A stretch of 64,000 bases of DNA from Bacillota bacterium (GTDB lineage: Bacteria > Bacillota > Clostridia > Acetivibrionales > DTU013). A model generated the notes under the pieces. It made no database searches. It saw only the letters and a list, made by a program, of their open reading frames with translations, and was not told where the DNA came from. Where the stretch lies: contig JAEYRB010000035.1 in the NCBI GenBank assembly GCA_023409735.1, forward strand, positions 1 through 64,000, read 5' to 3'. Of this stretch, positions 46,249 through 55,328 are shown one piece after another (positions within the stretch are counted from its first letter, which is position 1; every line of letters starts with the position of its first letter). Position numbers and translations under genes: made by a program.

Positions 46249-46776
46249 TTATGCCTGAGCCGCGCCCTCCAGTCCGGGAGCCGGTGTATAGATCCTTGCT
46301 GCGAACTCTGTATCCAGCATGAGAATGCCCTTGCCGTCATCCTTAACAAGTTCAAACCTTCTAATGTTGTTCTCTGCATTATCTTCCTCCTCGACCTGTT
46401 CATCAATAAACCATTTCAGGAAGGAATCTGTCTTGTGGTCTCTGACGGCTTTTGCTTCATCCACTATGTTGTAAATGGAGCTTGTTACAAACTGCTCATG
46501 TTTGAGTGATGCTTCCAGTGCATCCATAATTGATTCAAATTCGACCTGTGGCCCTTCGATTGGCATTAGTTTTACCCTGCCTCCAACACGATTAATATAT
46601 TCAAAGAAGAGCAGTGCATGGTCTCTCTCCTCCTGGGCTTGAACCCTGAACCAGTGCGCAAAGCCTTTGAGGTTGAGAGATTCAAAATAGGCTTCTATTG
46701 ATAGATAGAGATATCCTGAATAGAGCTCCTTATTCAGTTGGTCGTTCAATAAATTTTCAATCTTTTCACTAATCAT
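46249..46776 (-). CDS. Ferritin
   Basis: This 175-residue non-haem ferritin stores iron in 24-mers. The start is ATG 46774-46776 with AGGAGG just upstream; a longer reading (46800) precedes that site. Helix A (MISEKIENLLNDQLNKELYSGYLYLSIEAYFE) carries the ferroxidase Glu and Tyr, and helix B has WFRVQAQEERDHALLFFEYINRVGG with the ExxH pair. Later helices hold further ligands (LKHEQFVTSSIYNIV, LKWFIDEQVEEEDNA). It stands alone. No Fur- or PerR-type palindrome was seen in its upstream 350 bp. Confidence 0.95.
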   Translation of the reverse strand: MISEKIENLLNDQLNKELYSGYLYLSIEAYFESLNLKGFAHWFRVQAQEERDHALLFFEYINRVGGRVKLMPIEGPQVEFESIMDALEASLKHEQFVTSSIYNIVDEAKAVRDHKTDSFLKWFIDEQVEEEDNAENNIRRFELVKDDGKGILMLDTEFAARIYTPAPGLEGAAQA

Positions 46777-47125
46777 GGTTATTCCTCCTATAAATAGCAA
46801 TTAAATATTATTTATTTTAAATATATATACCCAACTTCTTGTTATTTAAAAATTTTTCTTTGGCTAAAAGTAATAATTGTTTTACTAAAACATATTTGCT
46901 CAGCTGGTTTTTTGCTATAATGCATTATGTACGACTTAAAAGAGTGTTTCTGGTTTCTATTGAGTTGTTTTTTTGCGTATAATGCTATAACATGTGATTG
47001 TATATGAGAGGTAATAAAGCTAAACATAAATGTGCATGGCATCTAAAGAATTACAAATTGCGTGCTCCAGGTCTTATGTACAGTAATTACCTAAAATATG
47101 AGTTGCAGTTAAATATCAATGGCAG
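46777..47125. other. Intergenic region between divergent ferritin and phosphoesterase genes
   Basis: AT-rich 349 bp. An imperfect direct repeat (TTTTTTGCNTATAATGCNTTA-like) occurs at about 46906-46931 and 46963-46992; both contain TATAAT, but no -35 at the right spacing is convincing. No ORF with an RBS was found. Confidence 0.4.
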
Positions 47126-48022
47126 ATGATAGAAAGAAAATATATGAGTATAGTAAAATTAAATGAGCTATTTAAGCAGAAATATAAACTAAAATATCGT
47201 AAGAGAATTATTGTCGTTACTTCTGTTGTATTGGCATTACTGATATTGCTTTTTTTTGCTTTTGATACAAGACTAAAAACTGTGATATATACTGTTGACA
47301 CTGAAAAGCTGACACATAGCGTTAGGCTGGCTCTGATCACAGATTTGCATGCCTGCAGCTACGGTAATGAGCAGGAAACGCTGATAAATGCTATAGATAA
47401 ACAGGATCCTGATGTTGTCCTGCTTGGCGGAGATATTTTTGACGATGCTATTTCGTATGATAATGCAGAAGTATTGCTTAAAGTGATTTCTAAAAAATAT
47501 CCCTGCTATTATGTTACCGGGAATCATGAATATTGGAGCAACGATATATCAAGGATATTAGATATTGTACAATCTTATGGGATTGCTGTTTTGGATGGAG
47601 CTGTTGAGACACTTGATATAAGAGGACAATTTATCAATATTTGCGGTGTTGATGACCCGGAAGCTAAAGAATATACAGGAACGAATTATGGAATCCTTGA
47701 GCAGCTTAAAAAAATAGGTACGGCATCTGAAAATGGATATTACACTGTTCTGCTGGCTCATCGTCCCGAGCTTGTTAATACTTATCTGAAATATGGCTTT
47801 GATATAATACTATCAGGTCATGCTCATGGAGGACAATGGAGAATACCGGGGTTGCTTAATGGTTTACTTGCACCAAATCAAGGCTTTTTACCTAAGTATG
47901 CCGGGGGAAGGTATGACTTTAACAGTAGAACGATGATAGTCAGCCGTGGGCTTGCAAGAGAAACCACTCGTATACCAAGAATATTTAATCGCCCGGAGCT
48001 TGTATTTGTAAACCTTAAGTAA
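47126..48022 (+). CDS. Membrane-anchored metallophosphoesterase (YaeI/YkuE-like)
   Basis: The 298-residue product has one N-terminal hydrophobic segment (IIVVTSVVLALLILLFFAF, about residues 28-46) and a calcineurin-like phosphoesterase domain. Metal-binding blocks are visible: ALITDLHACSYG (D and H), VLLGGDIFDD, YYVTGNHEYW, VLLAHRPELV and ILSGHAHGGQW, all five motifs in order. The family contains UDP-diacylglucosamine hydrolases and uncharacterised enzymes. The start may be ATG 47126 or ATG 47144; neither has a strong ribosome binding site. The gene appears monocistronic. Confidence 0.88.
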   Translation: MIERKYMSIVKLNELFKQKYKLKYRKRIIVVTSVVLALLILLFFAFDTRLKTVIYTVDTEKLTHSVRLALITDLHACSYGNEQETLINAIDKQDPDVVLLGGDIFDDAISYDNAEVLLKVISKKYPCYYVTGNHEYWSNDISRILDIVQSYGIAVLDGAVETLDIRGQFINICGVDDPEAKEYTGTNYGILEQLKKIGTASENGYYTVLLAHRPELVNTYLKYGFDIILSGHAHGGQWRIPGLLNGLLAPNQGFLPKYAGGRYDFNSRTMIVSRGLARETTRIPRIFNRPELVFVNLK

Positions 48023-48236
48023 AAGCAAAACGATTCTGGGGCATGCAAGGAAGATTTAGCTTATAAGCCTTTGCCAAATTAATCGGTTAGTCGATGGATA
48101 AAACCTTATATTGTTCAAGGACATGTCTCAAAGTTAGAGCTGAGAAACACATCCTTGAAATACATTTTAGAAGCTCATTTCGGGAATGTAGTTTATAAAC
48201 TTAACCTGGATGCATTTATCAGCTGAATTTTTATAC

Positions 48237-48761
48237 TCAGACATACCTTTTGAGTCTCTTTGTGAGTAATAATGCAAGTGCCATTTTTAACAGGTCAGGA
48301 ATTATAAACGGTAAAACACACCATGAGAGAACATTGATTAATGATACTGCACCCTTCGTATTCATATATACGATCATGAACCATGCTGTGCCGAAAGCAT
48401 ATAATATCAGCAATCCGATGACCATGCTTATAGCAAGTACTACAGATTTGTCTCCGAAAAAATGAGTTATAGCCCATATGATAAGTGCTATAGCAAGAAA
48501 ACCGATAATATAGCCGCCTGTGTTGTCAAAAAGTGCGCCGATACCTCCCCTGAAATTTGAAAATATAGGGGCACCGGCTGCACCTAAAAGGATATATACT
48601 ATCACAGAAAGTGTTCCGCGCTTCCCTCCCAAAAGCCCTAAGGTCAGAAAAACAGCAAAAGTCTGCAGAGTAAAGGGGACAGCCGCAGGTATTGAAATGA
48701 ATGTGCATACAGCTATCATTGCAGTAAAAAGAGCTATTAGTGTTAAGTCTTTGGCTTTCAT
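48237..48761 (-). CDS. bioY: Biotin ECF transporter S component BioY
   Basis: BioY is the membrane substrate-binding component of the biotin ECF transporter, working alone or with shared EcfAAT modules not seen here. The 174-residue product has about six membrane helices and family motifs AVCTFISIPAAVPFTLQTFAVFLTLGLLGGKRG and GAAGAPIFSNFRGGIGALFDNTGGYIIGF (written here in part: FTLQTFAVFL; GAAGAPIF). The start is ATG 48759-48761 on the minus strand after GAGG; an upstream reading to 48776 is not needed. A BirA-type operator overlaps its transcription start, and birA lies nearby. Confidence 0.95.
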   Translation of the reverse strand: MKAKDLTLIALFTAMIAVCTFISIPAAVPFTLQTFAVFLTLGLLGGKRGTLSVIVYILLGAAGAPIFSNFRGGIGALFDNTGGYIIGFLAIALIIWAITHFFGDKSVVLAISMVIGLLILYAFGTAWFMIVYMNTKGAVSLINVLSWCVLPFIIPDLLKMALALLLTKRLKRYV

Positions 48762-48763
48762 GA

Positions 48764-48825
48764 TTGTAAACCTCACTTATATTCAAATTTACAATTAACT
48801 TACCATTGCGACTATAAATTGTCAA
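48764..48825 (-). promoter_or_regulatory. Promoter and BirA-type operator of bioY
   Basis: On the minus strand: -35 TTGACA (48820-48825), 17 bp, -10 TAAGTT (48797-48802). The operator TTGTAAACC-N13-AATTTACAA (48764-48794, inner arms exact inverted repeats over TTGTAAA) overlaps the predicted start near 48789. This matches the known clostridial BirA consensus (TTGTWAAC half-sites), so biotin-loaded BirA could block transcription. Confidence 0.7.
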
Positions 48826-49017
48826 GTGCGATGTTATAAATGTTTACAATATTGTTTGGTAATCGCACAATACTATAAGCATAATGCTTTGAGATGTGCC
48901 AATGCTTGTCTGAGAATGTGATCTATGCTACACTAAAAAAGCAGAAATGTCTCATAAGTGATTGAACAGTATCCAAAAACTGTTTTAGTGGAAAGAATAA
49001 ATCGGAGGTAGAGGTTG

Positions 49018-49977
49018 ATGAGAAAAATCGGCATTTGTGTGGACTTTATGAATTATGATTACAAAAAGATGATTGATGCTGAAGCCAATTCATTGGGATT
49101 TATTGTAGACTACTGTGACAGTTCTGTTATGGAGGAGCATGTCGGGAAATATGAGGTAATTTACGGGAACCTTCTGCCAACTCTTTTGAAAAAAGCAAAA
49201 AGTCTTAAATGGTTTTGCTGTGTTTCAGCAGGAGTGGAAAAATATATTTCCGATGAGATCTGGCCCAGTAATGACTGCTTGTTTACAAATAGTTCCGGTG
49301 CTTTTGGACCCACAATTGCAGAGCACATCACAATGGTGCTGTTGATGCTTTTCCGCAAGATGCCTGAGTATGCAAGGGACTATAGTGAAAGAGTATGGAA
49401 AGCACATTCACCAATTCGTTCTATTATGGGCAGTCGAATAATAGTTATAAATACCGGTGACATCGGATCGAATACCGCGCGGCGGCTTAAAGCTCTTGGT
49501 GCTGAGATTATTGGCGTGAATCGCGGGGGTATATCAGATGAGCCGGCCTTTGACAGAGTTCTCCCAATTGCAGAACTGGATAGTGTATTGCCACAGGCGG
49601 ATGCTTTGATTTTGGCTTTGCCGGCTACAACTGAGACAAGAGGGCTTCTGAGCCGCGAGAGGATTGCATTACTGCCTGAGACGGCATATGTCATCAATGT
49701 AGGGAGGGGCAGCACTATTGATCAGGACGCACTTGTTGATGCGCTAAAAGCACGACGAATTGCTGGCGCTGCTCTTGATGTAATGGTGCCTGAACCGCTG
49801 CCGGCAAACCATGATCTATGGTCCTGTCCGAATACAATCATAACTCCGCACTGCTCTGGAAGCTTATCACTAAAGCTGACGCGCGACCTTGAAGTAAAGT
49901 CATTCTGTGATAATTTACGTCGTTATGCTGCAGGCCTGCCTCTGGAACATATTGTGAATCGAAAACGCGGATATTAA
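49018..49977 (+). CDS. D-isomer-specific 2-hydroxyacid dehydrogenase family protein
   Basis: This 319-residue NAD-dependent oxidoreductase has a C-terminal NAD-binding domain (VINTGDIGSNTARRLKALGAEI, about 140-165). Catalytic residues are placed normally: Arg in VINVGRGSTID, Glu in VMVPEPLP and His in TPHCSGS. The glycine motif reads NTGDIGS instead of GxGxxG, lacking the first glycine, which may alter cofactor binding. The start is ATG 49018 after GGAGGTAGAGG. Substrate cannot be predicted; the family includes phosphoglycerate, lactate and hydroxypyruvate enzymes. It stands between bioY (divergent) and birA. Confidence 0.88.
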   Translation: MRKIGICVDFMNYDYKKMIDAEANSLGFIVDYCDSSVMEEHVGKYEVIYGNLLPTLLKKAKSLKWFCCVSAGVEKYISDEIWPSNDCLFTNSSGAFGPTIAEHITMVLLMLFRKMPEYARDYSERVWKAHSPIRSIMGSRIIVINTGDIGSNTARRLKALGAEIIGVNRGGISDEPAFDRVLPIAELDSVLPQADALILALPATTETRGLLSRERIALLPETAYVINVGRGSTIDQDALVDALKARRIAGAALDVMVPEPLPANHDLWSCPNTIITPHCSGSLSLKLTRDLEVKSFCDNLRRYAAGLPLEHIVNRKRGY

Positions 49978-50155
49978 TTTTTGTATTTTGTTGTATGATT
50001 TTATGTATTGCTTGACCCTGATGTAAAGGTGAGTCAGTTGCTGTTACATAGAAATTATTTAAGTGGCTTTTTGTGTTTATACCAAAATTAAAGGACTTGA
50101 TAAAAATATCGGAGATGTATTTAAAATTTATGAGTATGAGGTATAGGTAATAAGA

Positions 50156-51142
50156 ATGACAAAGGATCAGGTTGTTGCAATTCTTAGAAAATCTGGCGGA
50201 TATGTATCAGGAGAAGATATTAGCAAAACACTTGGAATCAGTCGTGCGGCGGTGAATTCTGCTGTTATGTCATTACGAAAAGAAGGCTATGAAATATTAT
50301 CTTCAACAAATAAGGGATATATGTTAAATGACAGAAATGACAAGCTAAATATGGGGGAGCTGCTGGCTCTGCTTCCTGCAGAACGAGGAGAAAGCATTTT
50401 ATACCTTGAGACAGTAGACTCAACGAACAATTATTTACGAATACTAGCACAAGATGGCTCGCCTGATGGGACAATTGTTGTAGCAAATGAGCAGACAAAA
50501 GGAAAAGGACGTCTAGGGCGCAGCTTTTCATCACCAAAAGACAAGGGAATATATATGTCAATGCTTATGAGACCATATAGTATTCCAGCTCAGACAGCAA
50601 GCATAACCGCATGGACTGCAGTTGCGATGTGCAATGCCATTGAAGCGGTAAGCGGCGTGCGGCCGGGCATTAAATGGGTAAATGATCTTGTAATTAATAG
50701 CAAAAAGATATGCGGTATATTAACAGAGATGTCAGTTGAAACTGAAAGCGGTCATATACAGTATTTGATTATAGGGATAGGAATAAATGCCAATGGGCAA
50801 ATTAGAGACTTTCCAGAAGATATCCGCAGGATCGCCGGGTCCTTGAATGTCGAAACAGGCGTAGCAATTAACCGCGCTGAGCTGGCATGTCAGATGATAA
50901 AAGCGCTTGACCAAGTAAGGTGTGACTGGCCGGATAATAAACAAGCATATCTTGCTGCGTACAGGCAAGATTGCATCACTCTTGGAAAAGAGGTCCGTGT
51001 TTGCCGGAATGGAAATGAAGAAATAGGTACTGCAACTGATATTGATGATGATTTTGGTATAATTATTAAATTTAGTGACGGCTCTGTTGAAAGCTTTACA
51101 AGTGGCGAGGTAAGCGTAAGAGGACTTTACGGATATTTATAA
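50156..51142 (+). CDS. birA: Bifunctional biotin-[acetyl-CoA-carboxylase] ligase / biotin operon repressor
   Basis: The 328-residue product has both halves of BirA: an N-terminal helix-turn-helix (about 1-60, GGYVSGEDISKTLGISRAAVNSAVMSLRKEGY) and the ligase domain, with the biotin-adenylate loop GKGRLGRSF, KWVNDLVI, and an SH3-like C-terminal domain (VRVCRNGNEEIGTATDID). It attaches biotin to carboxylases and, when biotin is plentiful, represses biotin genes. A matching operator lies before bioY 1.4 kb away, so this protein is probably that site's repressor. It is monocistronic. Confidence 0.95.
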   Translation: MTKDQVVAILRKSGGYVSGEDISKTLGISRAAVNSAVMSLRKEGYEILSSTNKGYMLNDRNDKLNMGELLALLPAERGESILYLETVDSTNNYLRILAQDGSPDGTIVVANEQTKGKGRLGRSFSSPKDKGIYMSMLMRPYSIPAQTASITAWTAVAMCNAIEAVSGVRPGIKWVNDLVINSKKICGILTEMSVETESGHIQYLIIGIGINANGQIRDFPEDIRRIAGSLNVETGVAINRAELACQMIKALDQVRCDWPDNKQAYLAAYRQDCITLGKEVRVCRNGNEEIGTATDIDDDFGIIIKFSDGSVESFTSGEVSVRGLYGYL

Positions 51143-51258
51143 TACTCTGGATAGATTAAGTAATTGAGTATTATTAGTATAGTAAATACAAGACTAGATT
51201 TACATAAATCAAATAATTAAATGCATAAAGTGCATATATATACCGATATTTATTGAAA

Positions 51259-51286
51259 TTGTAAGATTTATAGTTTAAACTATAAT
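51259..51286 (+). promoter_or_regulatory. Promoter of the TAXI-TRAP operon with an 18-bp palindrome
   Basis: TTGTAA (51259-51264), 16 bp, TATAAT (51281-51286). A perfect palindrome TTATAGTTTAAACTATAA (51268-51285) covers the spacer end and the -10, which suits a repressor site. No adjacent regulator is encoded. Confidence 0.55.
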
Positions 51287-51348
51287 GTAAAGTTGTACTG
51301 TCATACATTAAACTCATCTTTATTCTAAATTGATATGGAGGGAAGTTT

Positions 51349-52296
51349 GTGAAAAGAAGGATAATAACTATTGTTTTAACTGTTTTTATGCTTTGCTCAT
51401 TGTGCCTTGCAGGCTGTGGGGGAAGCACAACTCTTAAGATGGCTACCGGAGGAACAACGGGAACATATTACGCATTTAGCGGTACTGTATCTCAAGTACT
51501 TCAGGAAAAGGTTAGTAATTTGAAATTCAATGTTCAATCTACAGGAGCTTCAAAAGCAAATATCTATTTGGTTTCTGACGGTGAAGCTGACATAGGTATA
51601 GTACAAAATGATGTTATGTACTATGCATATAAGGGTACAGACCTTTTTGATGGCGAGGCAGTTAAAGGATTTTCTGCAATGGCTGGCTGCTATGCAGAGG
51701 TCTGCCAGATTGTATGTAACAGCAGTATAACATCTATTGATCAGTTGAAGGGCAAGCGCGTTTCAGTAGGTGATGTGGGATCCGGATGTGAATTTAATGC
51801 TCGCCAGATACTTGAAGCATATGGTATGACTTTTGATGATATTGTTGTTAATAATCTTGGCTTCAACGATAGTGCGACAGCGCTAAAGGATGACAAGATA
51901 GATGCATTTTTCTGCGTTGCAGGTGCTCCGACAACTGCTGTTGTAGAGCTTGCTACGTCAAACAGCATCAATGTACTTACAGTAGATGATGAACACACTG
52001 ATACGCTTATCAATAAGTATCCCTTCTACACTAAGTATGATGTTCCGGCCGGTTCTTACAAGGGTGTTGATAAGGTACAGACTGTAGCAGTTGTAGCTAC
52101 ATACATAGTATCCGATAAGCTTAGTGAGGATCTCGTATATAATATGACCAAGGCTCTTTTTGAAAACAAGGATCAGATCGCTGCCGCACATCCAAAGGGA
52201 GCGGAGCTTGATCCTGAGTATTCAGTTTCGGGCATATCTATTCCTATGCATCCCGGCGCTGAAAAGTATTATAAAGAAATAGGCATTATTAAATAA
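51349..52296 (+). CDS. TAXI family TRAP transporter substrate-binding lipoprotein
   Basis: This is the extracytoplasmic solute receptor of a TRAP transporter of the TAXI type. The 315-residue product starts GTG 51349 after GGAGGGAAG. A lipoprotein signal ends LCLAGCG, so the cysteine near residue 23 would be lipidated. The body starts LKMATGGTTGTYYAFSG, the TAXI signature, and has GDVGSGCEFNARQILEAYG and GSYKGVDKVQTVAV, typical of NMT1-like binding proteins. TAXI receptors take up small organic acids or glutamate-like substrates; the ligand here is unknown. The DUF1850 gene follows 6 bp downstream. Confidence 0.93.
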   Translation: MKRRIITIVLTVFMLCSLCLAGCGGSTTLKMATGGTTGTYYAFSGTVSQVLQEKVSNLKFNVQSTGASKANIYLVSDGEADIGIVQNDVMYYAYKGTDLFDGEAVKGFSAMAGCYAEVCQIVCNSSITSIDQLKGKRVSVGDVGSGCEFNARQILEAYGMTFDDIVVNNLGFNDSATALKDDKIDAFFCVAGAPTTAVVELATSNSINVLTVDDEHTDTLINKYPFYTKYDVPAGSYKGVDKVQTVAVVATYIVSDKLSEDLVYNMTKALFENKDQIAAAHPKGAELDPEYSVSGISIPMHPGAEKYYKEIGIIK

Positions 52297-52302
52297 CCTG
52301 TT

Positions 52303-52785
52303 ATGAGAAGAATAATTACGGTGGCTGCGATAGCGGCCGTTATCGTGGCTTCCGTATTTGTTTGCCGTGAATTGACCACTCCATGTCTTATTATTAGGAA
52401 TACAGACACCGGAAAGGTCATTTCACAATACCCGGTAAGTCCGGGTGACGTTTTTTCTGTCACCTTTATCCACTCGGTTAATAAATCACCTGTGACAGAT
52501 GTGTACGAGATCAGAAAAGATGGAGTTTATGTTATACAGACAATATATTATGCATTTGGGGCCGGAGTACAGACGGAAATAGAGGCAGGACAAACTCTGA
52601 AATACGGAGAGGATGGCTCTATGATAGTCAGCGGCTTTAATAAGAAGATGGAGAATCTTTCATATATCGTCGGAACGGTTTCCGATCACATTCTCGAAAT
52701 TGGTGGGCAGACTGTCAGCCTGCGGGATTTGTGCGGACGGAATGCGACTATCAGATTTTCCTGTGTAAGAAGGCTGATACTGTAA
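52303..52785 (+). CDS. DUF1850 protein of TAXI-TRAP operon
   Basis: A 160-residue protein with an N-terminal hydrophobic segment (RIITVAAIAAVIVASVFV) followed by a beta-rich region (ISQYPVSPGDVFSVTFIHSVNKSPVTDVYEI, in part). DUF1850 genes are nearly always placed between the TAXI receptor and the TRAP permease, as here. Their role is unknown, perhaps complex assembly or substrate handling outside the membrane. The gene begins 6 bp after the receptor stop. The 266-bp gap to the permease holds a nested hairpin (52869-52906) and family B copy 3. Confidence 0.85.
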   Translation: MRRIITVAAIAAVIVASVFVCRELTTPCLIIRNTDTGKVISQYPVSPGDVFSVTFIHSVNKSPVTDVYEIRKDGVYVIQTIYYAFGAGVQTEIEAGQTLKYGEDGSMIVSGFNKKMENLSYIVGTVSDHILEIGGQTVSLRDLCGRNATIRFSCVRRLIL

Positions 52786-52943
52786 CAAATATGTTAACCT
52801 ATGTATTGTTAAAGGTAAATGCCAAATAATCAAAAAATACTGAACAGCAAAATATAGGAGACATTCTTAAAGCAACGACCCGCAATATATTGTACTGCGG
52901 AGCTTTAAGCATGACACATCACAGTTGCGTCAATTATAGCGTT

Positions 52944-53002
52944 GCCCGAAGGGCTACAGCAAAAAGGCGAGAGGGGTTCGGTGCCCCCGAGACTTTTGTT
53001 AA
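52944..53002. repeat. Family B element, copy 3
   Basis: GCCC-GAA-GGGC hairpin, TACAGCAAAAAGGCGAGA, GGGG-TTCGGTG-CCCC, then GAGACTTTTGTTA and GTACAGCAT. Compared with copies 1 and 2, the first stem has exchanged A-T for C-G at the second pair. It lies in the leader of the TRAP permease. A separate nested hairpin AAAGC...CCGCA/TGCGG...GCTTT is at 52869-52906. Confidence 0.8.
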
Positions 53003-53051
53003 GGTACAGCATATCAGGAAAATCATAACAATACCTTCAGGAGGATGGAAT

Positions 53052-55013
53052 ATGGATCAACCAGTTAATACAAAGCATCATACTTCTATGGATGAAGTAG
53101 GTCATGTCGATATAGATGCCTTAATGGCCGAGTATGACCGAGAATCCAATACGAGGCATTTTAAAGGGGTGCCTAGAGAGATTGTACGCTATATATTAGC
53201 TGCATTCGCATTATATGTTTTTTATATGAACCTAATAAGTGCATGGCCTGAACAGATAAGAAGGGCTTCCTTTGTCGGACTTATTATATTTACTGCATTT
53301 ATGTTATTCCCTGCCAAGAAAAAGGCTTCTAAAATTGAAAATTATATACCGTGGTATGATATTATTATAGGACTAGTTGGAACAGGCAGCTTTTTTTATT
53401 ACGCATTGAATTTTGAACAGATGGCTCTTAAAGCGACTCGTATATCTACATTTGATGTTGTTGTAGGAGTTATAGGAATTCTGGTCATTGCAGAGGTATG
53501 TAGAAGAGTTGTAGGTTTTCCGATACTTGTGGTAGCCACTGCATTTGTAATTTATGCTTTTACTGCAGGTTATACATTAAAACGTATTGTCTATACACTT
53601 TTCTATACGCTTGACGGTGTTATCGGAACACCCATCGGTGTATGTTCAACATTCATCGTACTGTTTATAATACTTGGAGCTTTCCTTGAAAAGACAAATA
53701 TAGGTACATTTTTTATTGATCTGGCAAACTCAATAGCCGGAAGAGCTATGGGCGGGCCTGCTAAGGTAGCTGTAATATCAAGTGCGCTGGAGGGTATGTA
53801 CTCAGGAAGCTCTGTAGCCAATACAGTTGGATCGGGTAGTGTTACAATTCCTGTAATGAAGAAAACCGGCTATGATAAAGACTTTGCTGCAGCAGTTGAG
53901 GCAGCAGCTTCAACGGGTGGACAGATAATGCCTCCTATTATGGGTGCAGCAGCATTCCTTATGGCAGAAATGACTGAGCTGCCATATGCGACCATAGCCG
54001 TTGCCGCTATCCTTCCCGCAATTTTATACTTTTCAGGAATATTTTTAATGGTACATTTTGAAGCAAAGAAGCTGGGACTTAAAGGTCTTCCCAAGGAGTC
54101 GATACCTAACTTTTTCAAGCTGCTTTTAACAAGAGGCTATTTATTGATTCCTATAGTTGTACTTATAGCGACAATGTCTATAGGCTATACGACTTCCCGT
54201 GCAGCATGCCTTGCCATACTTACTGCAATTATTGTAAGTATGTTCAGAAAGGATACGAGACTTACACCTAAAACCTTTATTGAATCTCTTGAAAGCGGTG
54301 CAAAGAACACAATTGGTGTTGCGGCGGCTTGCTCAATAGCAGGAATAATCGTGGGAATAGTCTCACTTACCGGCATTGGCTTAAAGCTTGCAGATGGCTT
54401 GCTGATGCTGTCGGGAGGTGTTGATATAATAGCACTGTTCCTTACAATGATAGCGTGTATAATCCTTGGAATGGGCGTTCCGACAACTGCAAATTATGTA
54501 ATTATGGCGACTATCACTGCACCCATCATACTTAAGCTTATACCAGAAACTCCTGTACTTGCAGCACACATGTTTGTATTCTATTTCGGAATAGTTGCTG
54601 ATATTACGCCTCCTGTGGCATTAGCTGCATATGCTGGATCAGCAATATCAGGAGGTAATCCCATCAGAACAGGAGTTATCGCTACGAGGCTTGCCATAAC
54701 AGCATTTATTATTCCATATATGTTCGTACTCAATCCGGCAATGCTGCTTATTGACACAGAATGGTACAATGTAGCTCAAATTATCATAACCTCAATGATT
54801 GGCATGTTCTCAATAGCAGGAGGACTTGAAGGGTTTATGAAAAAGAAGCTGCCATGGTGGCAGAGGCTGCTTGCTATAGGAGGCGGTCTTGCACTAATAG
54901 ATCCTGCTTTGATGACAGATATAATCGGAATGGTAGTAATATCATTTGTTGTAATAATGCAGTACGTTGTAAAATCTAAAGAGAATGTAGGCAATAAAAC
55001 CATAAAAGCTTAA
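53052..55013 (+). CDS. TRAP transporter permease, fused 4TM/12TM
   Basis: This is a 653-residue fusion of the small (DctQ-like) and large (DctM-like) TRAP membrane subunits, the form normally paired with TAXI receptors. About sixteen membrane segments are predicted. Conserved stretches include GAFLEKTNIGTFFIDLANSI, SALEGMYSGSSVANTVGSGS, AAASTGGQIMPPIMGAAAFL and GMGVPTTANYVIMATITAP (quoted in part). Start ATG 53052 follows AGGAGG. The transporter uses a Na+ or H+ gradient for uptake of an organic acid or similar solute. It is the last gene of the operon and a terminator follows. Confidence 0.94.
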   Translation: MDQPVNTKHHTSMDEVGHVDIDALMAEYDRESNTRHFKGVPREIVRYILAAFALYVFYMNLISAWPEQIRRASFVGLIIFTAFMLFPAKKKASKIENYIPWYDIIIGLVGTGSFFYYALNFEQMALKATRISTFDVVVGVIGILVIAEVCRRVVGFPILVVATAFVIYAFTAGYTLKRIVYTLFYTLDGVIGTPIGVCSTFIVLFIILGAFLEKTNIGTFFIDLANSIAGRAMGGPAKVAVISSALEGMYSGSSVANTVGSGSVTIPVMKKTGYDKDFAAAVEAAASTGGQIMPPIMGAAAFLMAEMTELPYATIAVAAILPAILYFSGIFLMVHFEAKKLGLKGLPKESIPNFFKLLLTRGYLLIPIVVLIATMSIGYTTSRAACLAILTAIIVSMFRKDTRLTPKTFIESLESGAKNTIGVAAACSIAGIIVGIVSLTGIGLKLADGLLMLSGGVDIIALFLTMIACIILGMGVPTTANYVIMATITAPIILKLIPETPVLAAHMFVFYFGIVADITPPVALAAYAGSAISGGNPIRTGVIATRLAITAFIIPYMFVLNPAMLLIDTEWYNVAQIIITSMIGMFSIAGGLEGFMKKKLPWWQRLLAIGGGLALIDPALMTDIIGMVVISFVVIMQYVVKSKENVGNKTIKA

Positions 55014-55032
55014 ATACTAAAACGTTATTTTT

Positions 55033-55070
55033 AACCGGCTGCTGTTTTATAAAACATAGCCGGTTATTTT
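55033..55070 (+). terminator. Terminator after the TRAP permease
   Basis: AACCGGCT/AGCCGGTT stem (8 bp), with a self-pairing GTTTTATAAAAC in the loop, then ATTTTA. Confidence 0.8.
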
Positions 55071-55082
55071 ACTTATTACGCT

Positions 55083-55139
55083 CCCCGAAGGGCTACAGCA
55101 AAAAGGTGAGAGGGGCTCAATGCCTACGAGATTTTTATT
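55083..55139. repeat. Family B element, copy 4
   Basis: CCC-GAA-GGG hairpin (outer C-C does not pair), CTACAGCAAAAAGGTGAGAGG, GGGC-TCAAT-GCCT, and CGAGATTTTTATTTT. From position 55088 it is identical to copy 3 for 20 bases except one. It lies 13 bp after the TRAP terminator and 190 bp before pit. Confidence 0.8.
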
Positions 55140-55328
55140 TTGAGTATTATTTATCATATTTTGAAAAAAAATAAACAGTATTACTAGGAATTATAGTAAA
55201 TTTGCTGTATTTACACTAACATAAATGAGAAGTATTGTATCAATATCAAAAAAATGCTACGATAAAACTGTTCGGAATTTTTTGGATAACATGAAGATTA
55301 AAAAACAACTAAAGAAAGTTGATGGCTT

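Noticed and set aside
47126..47126. Choice of start for the phosphoesterase
   Set aside because: I could not decide between ATG 47126 and ATG 47144 on RBS grounds, so the longer form is reported without claiming it.
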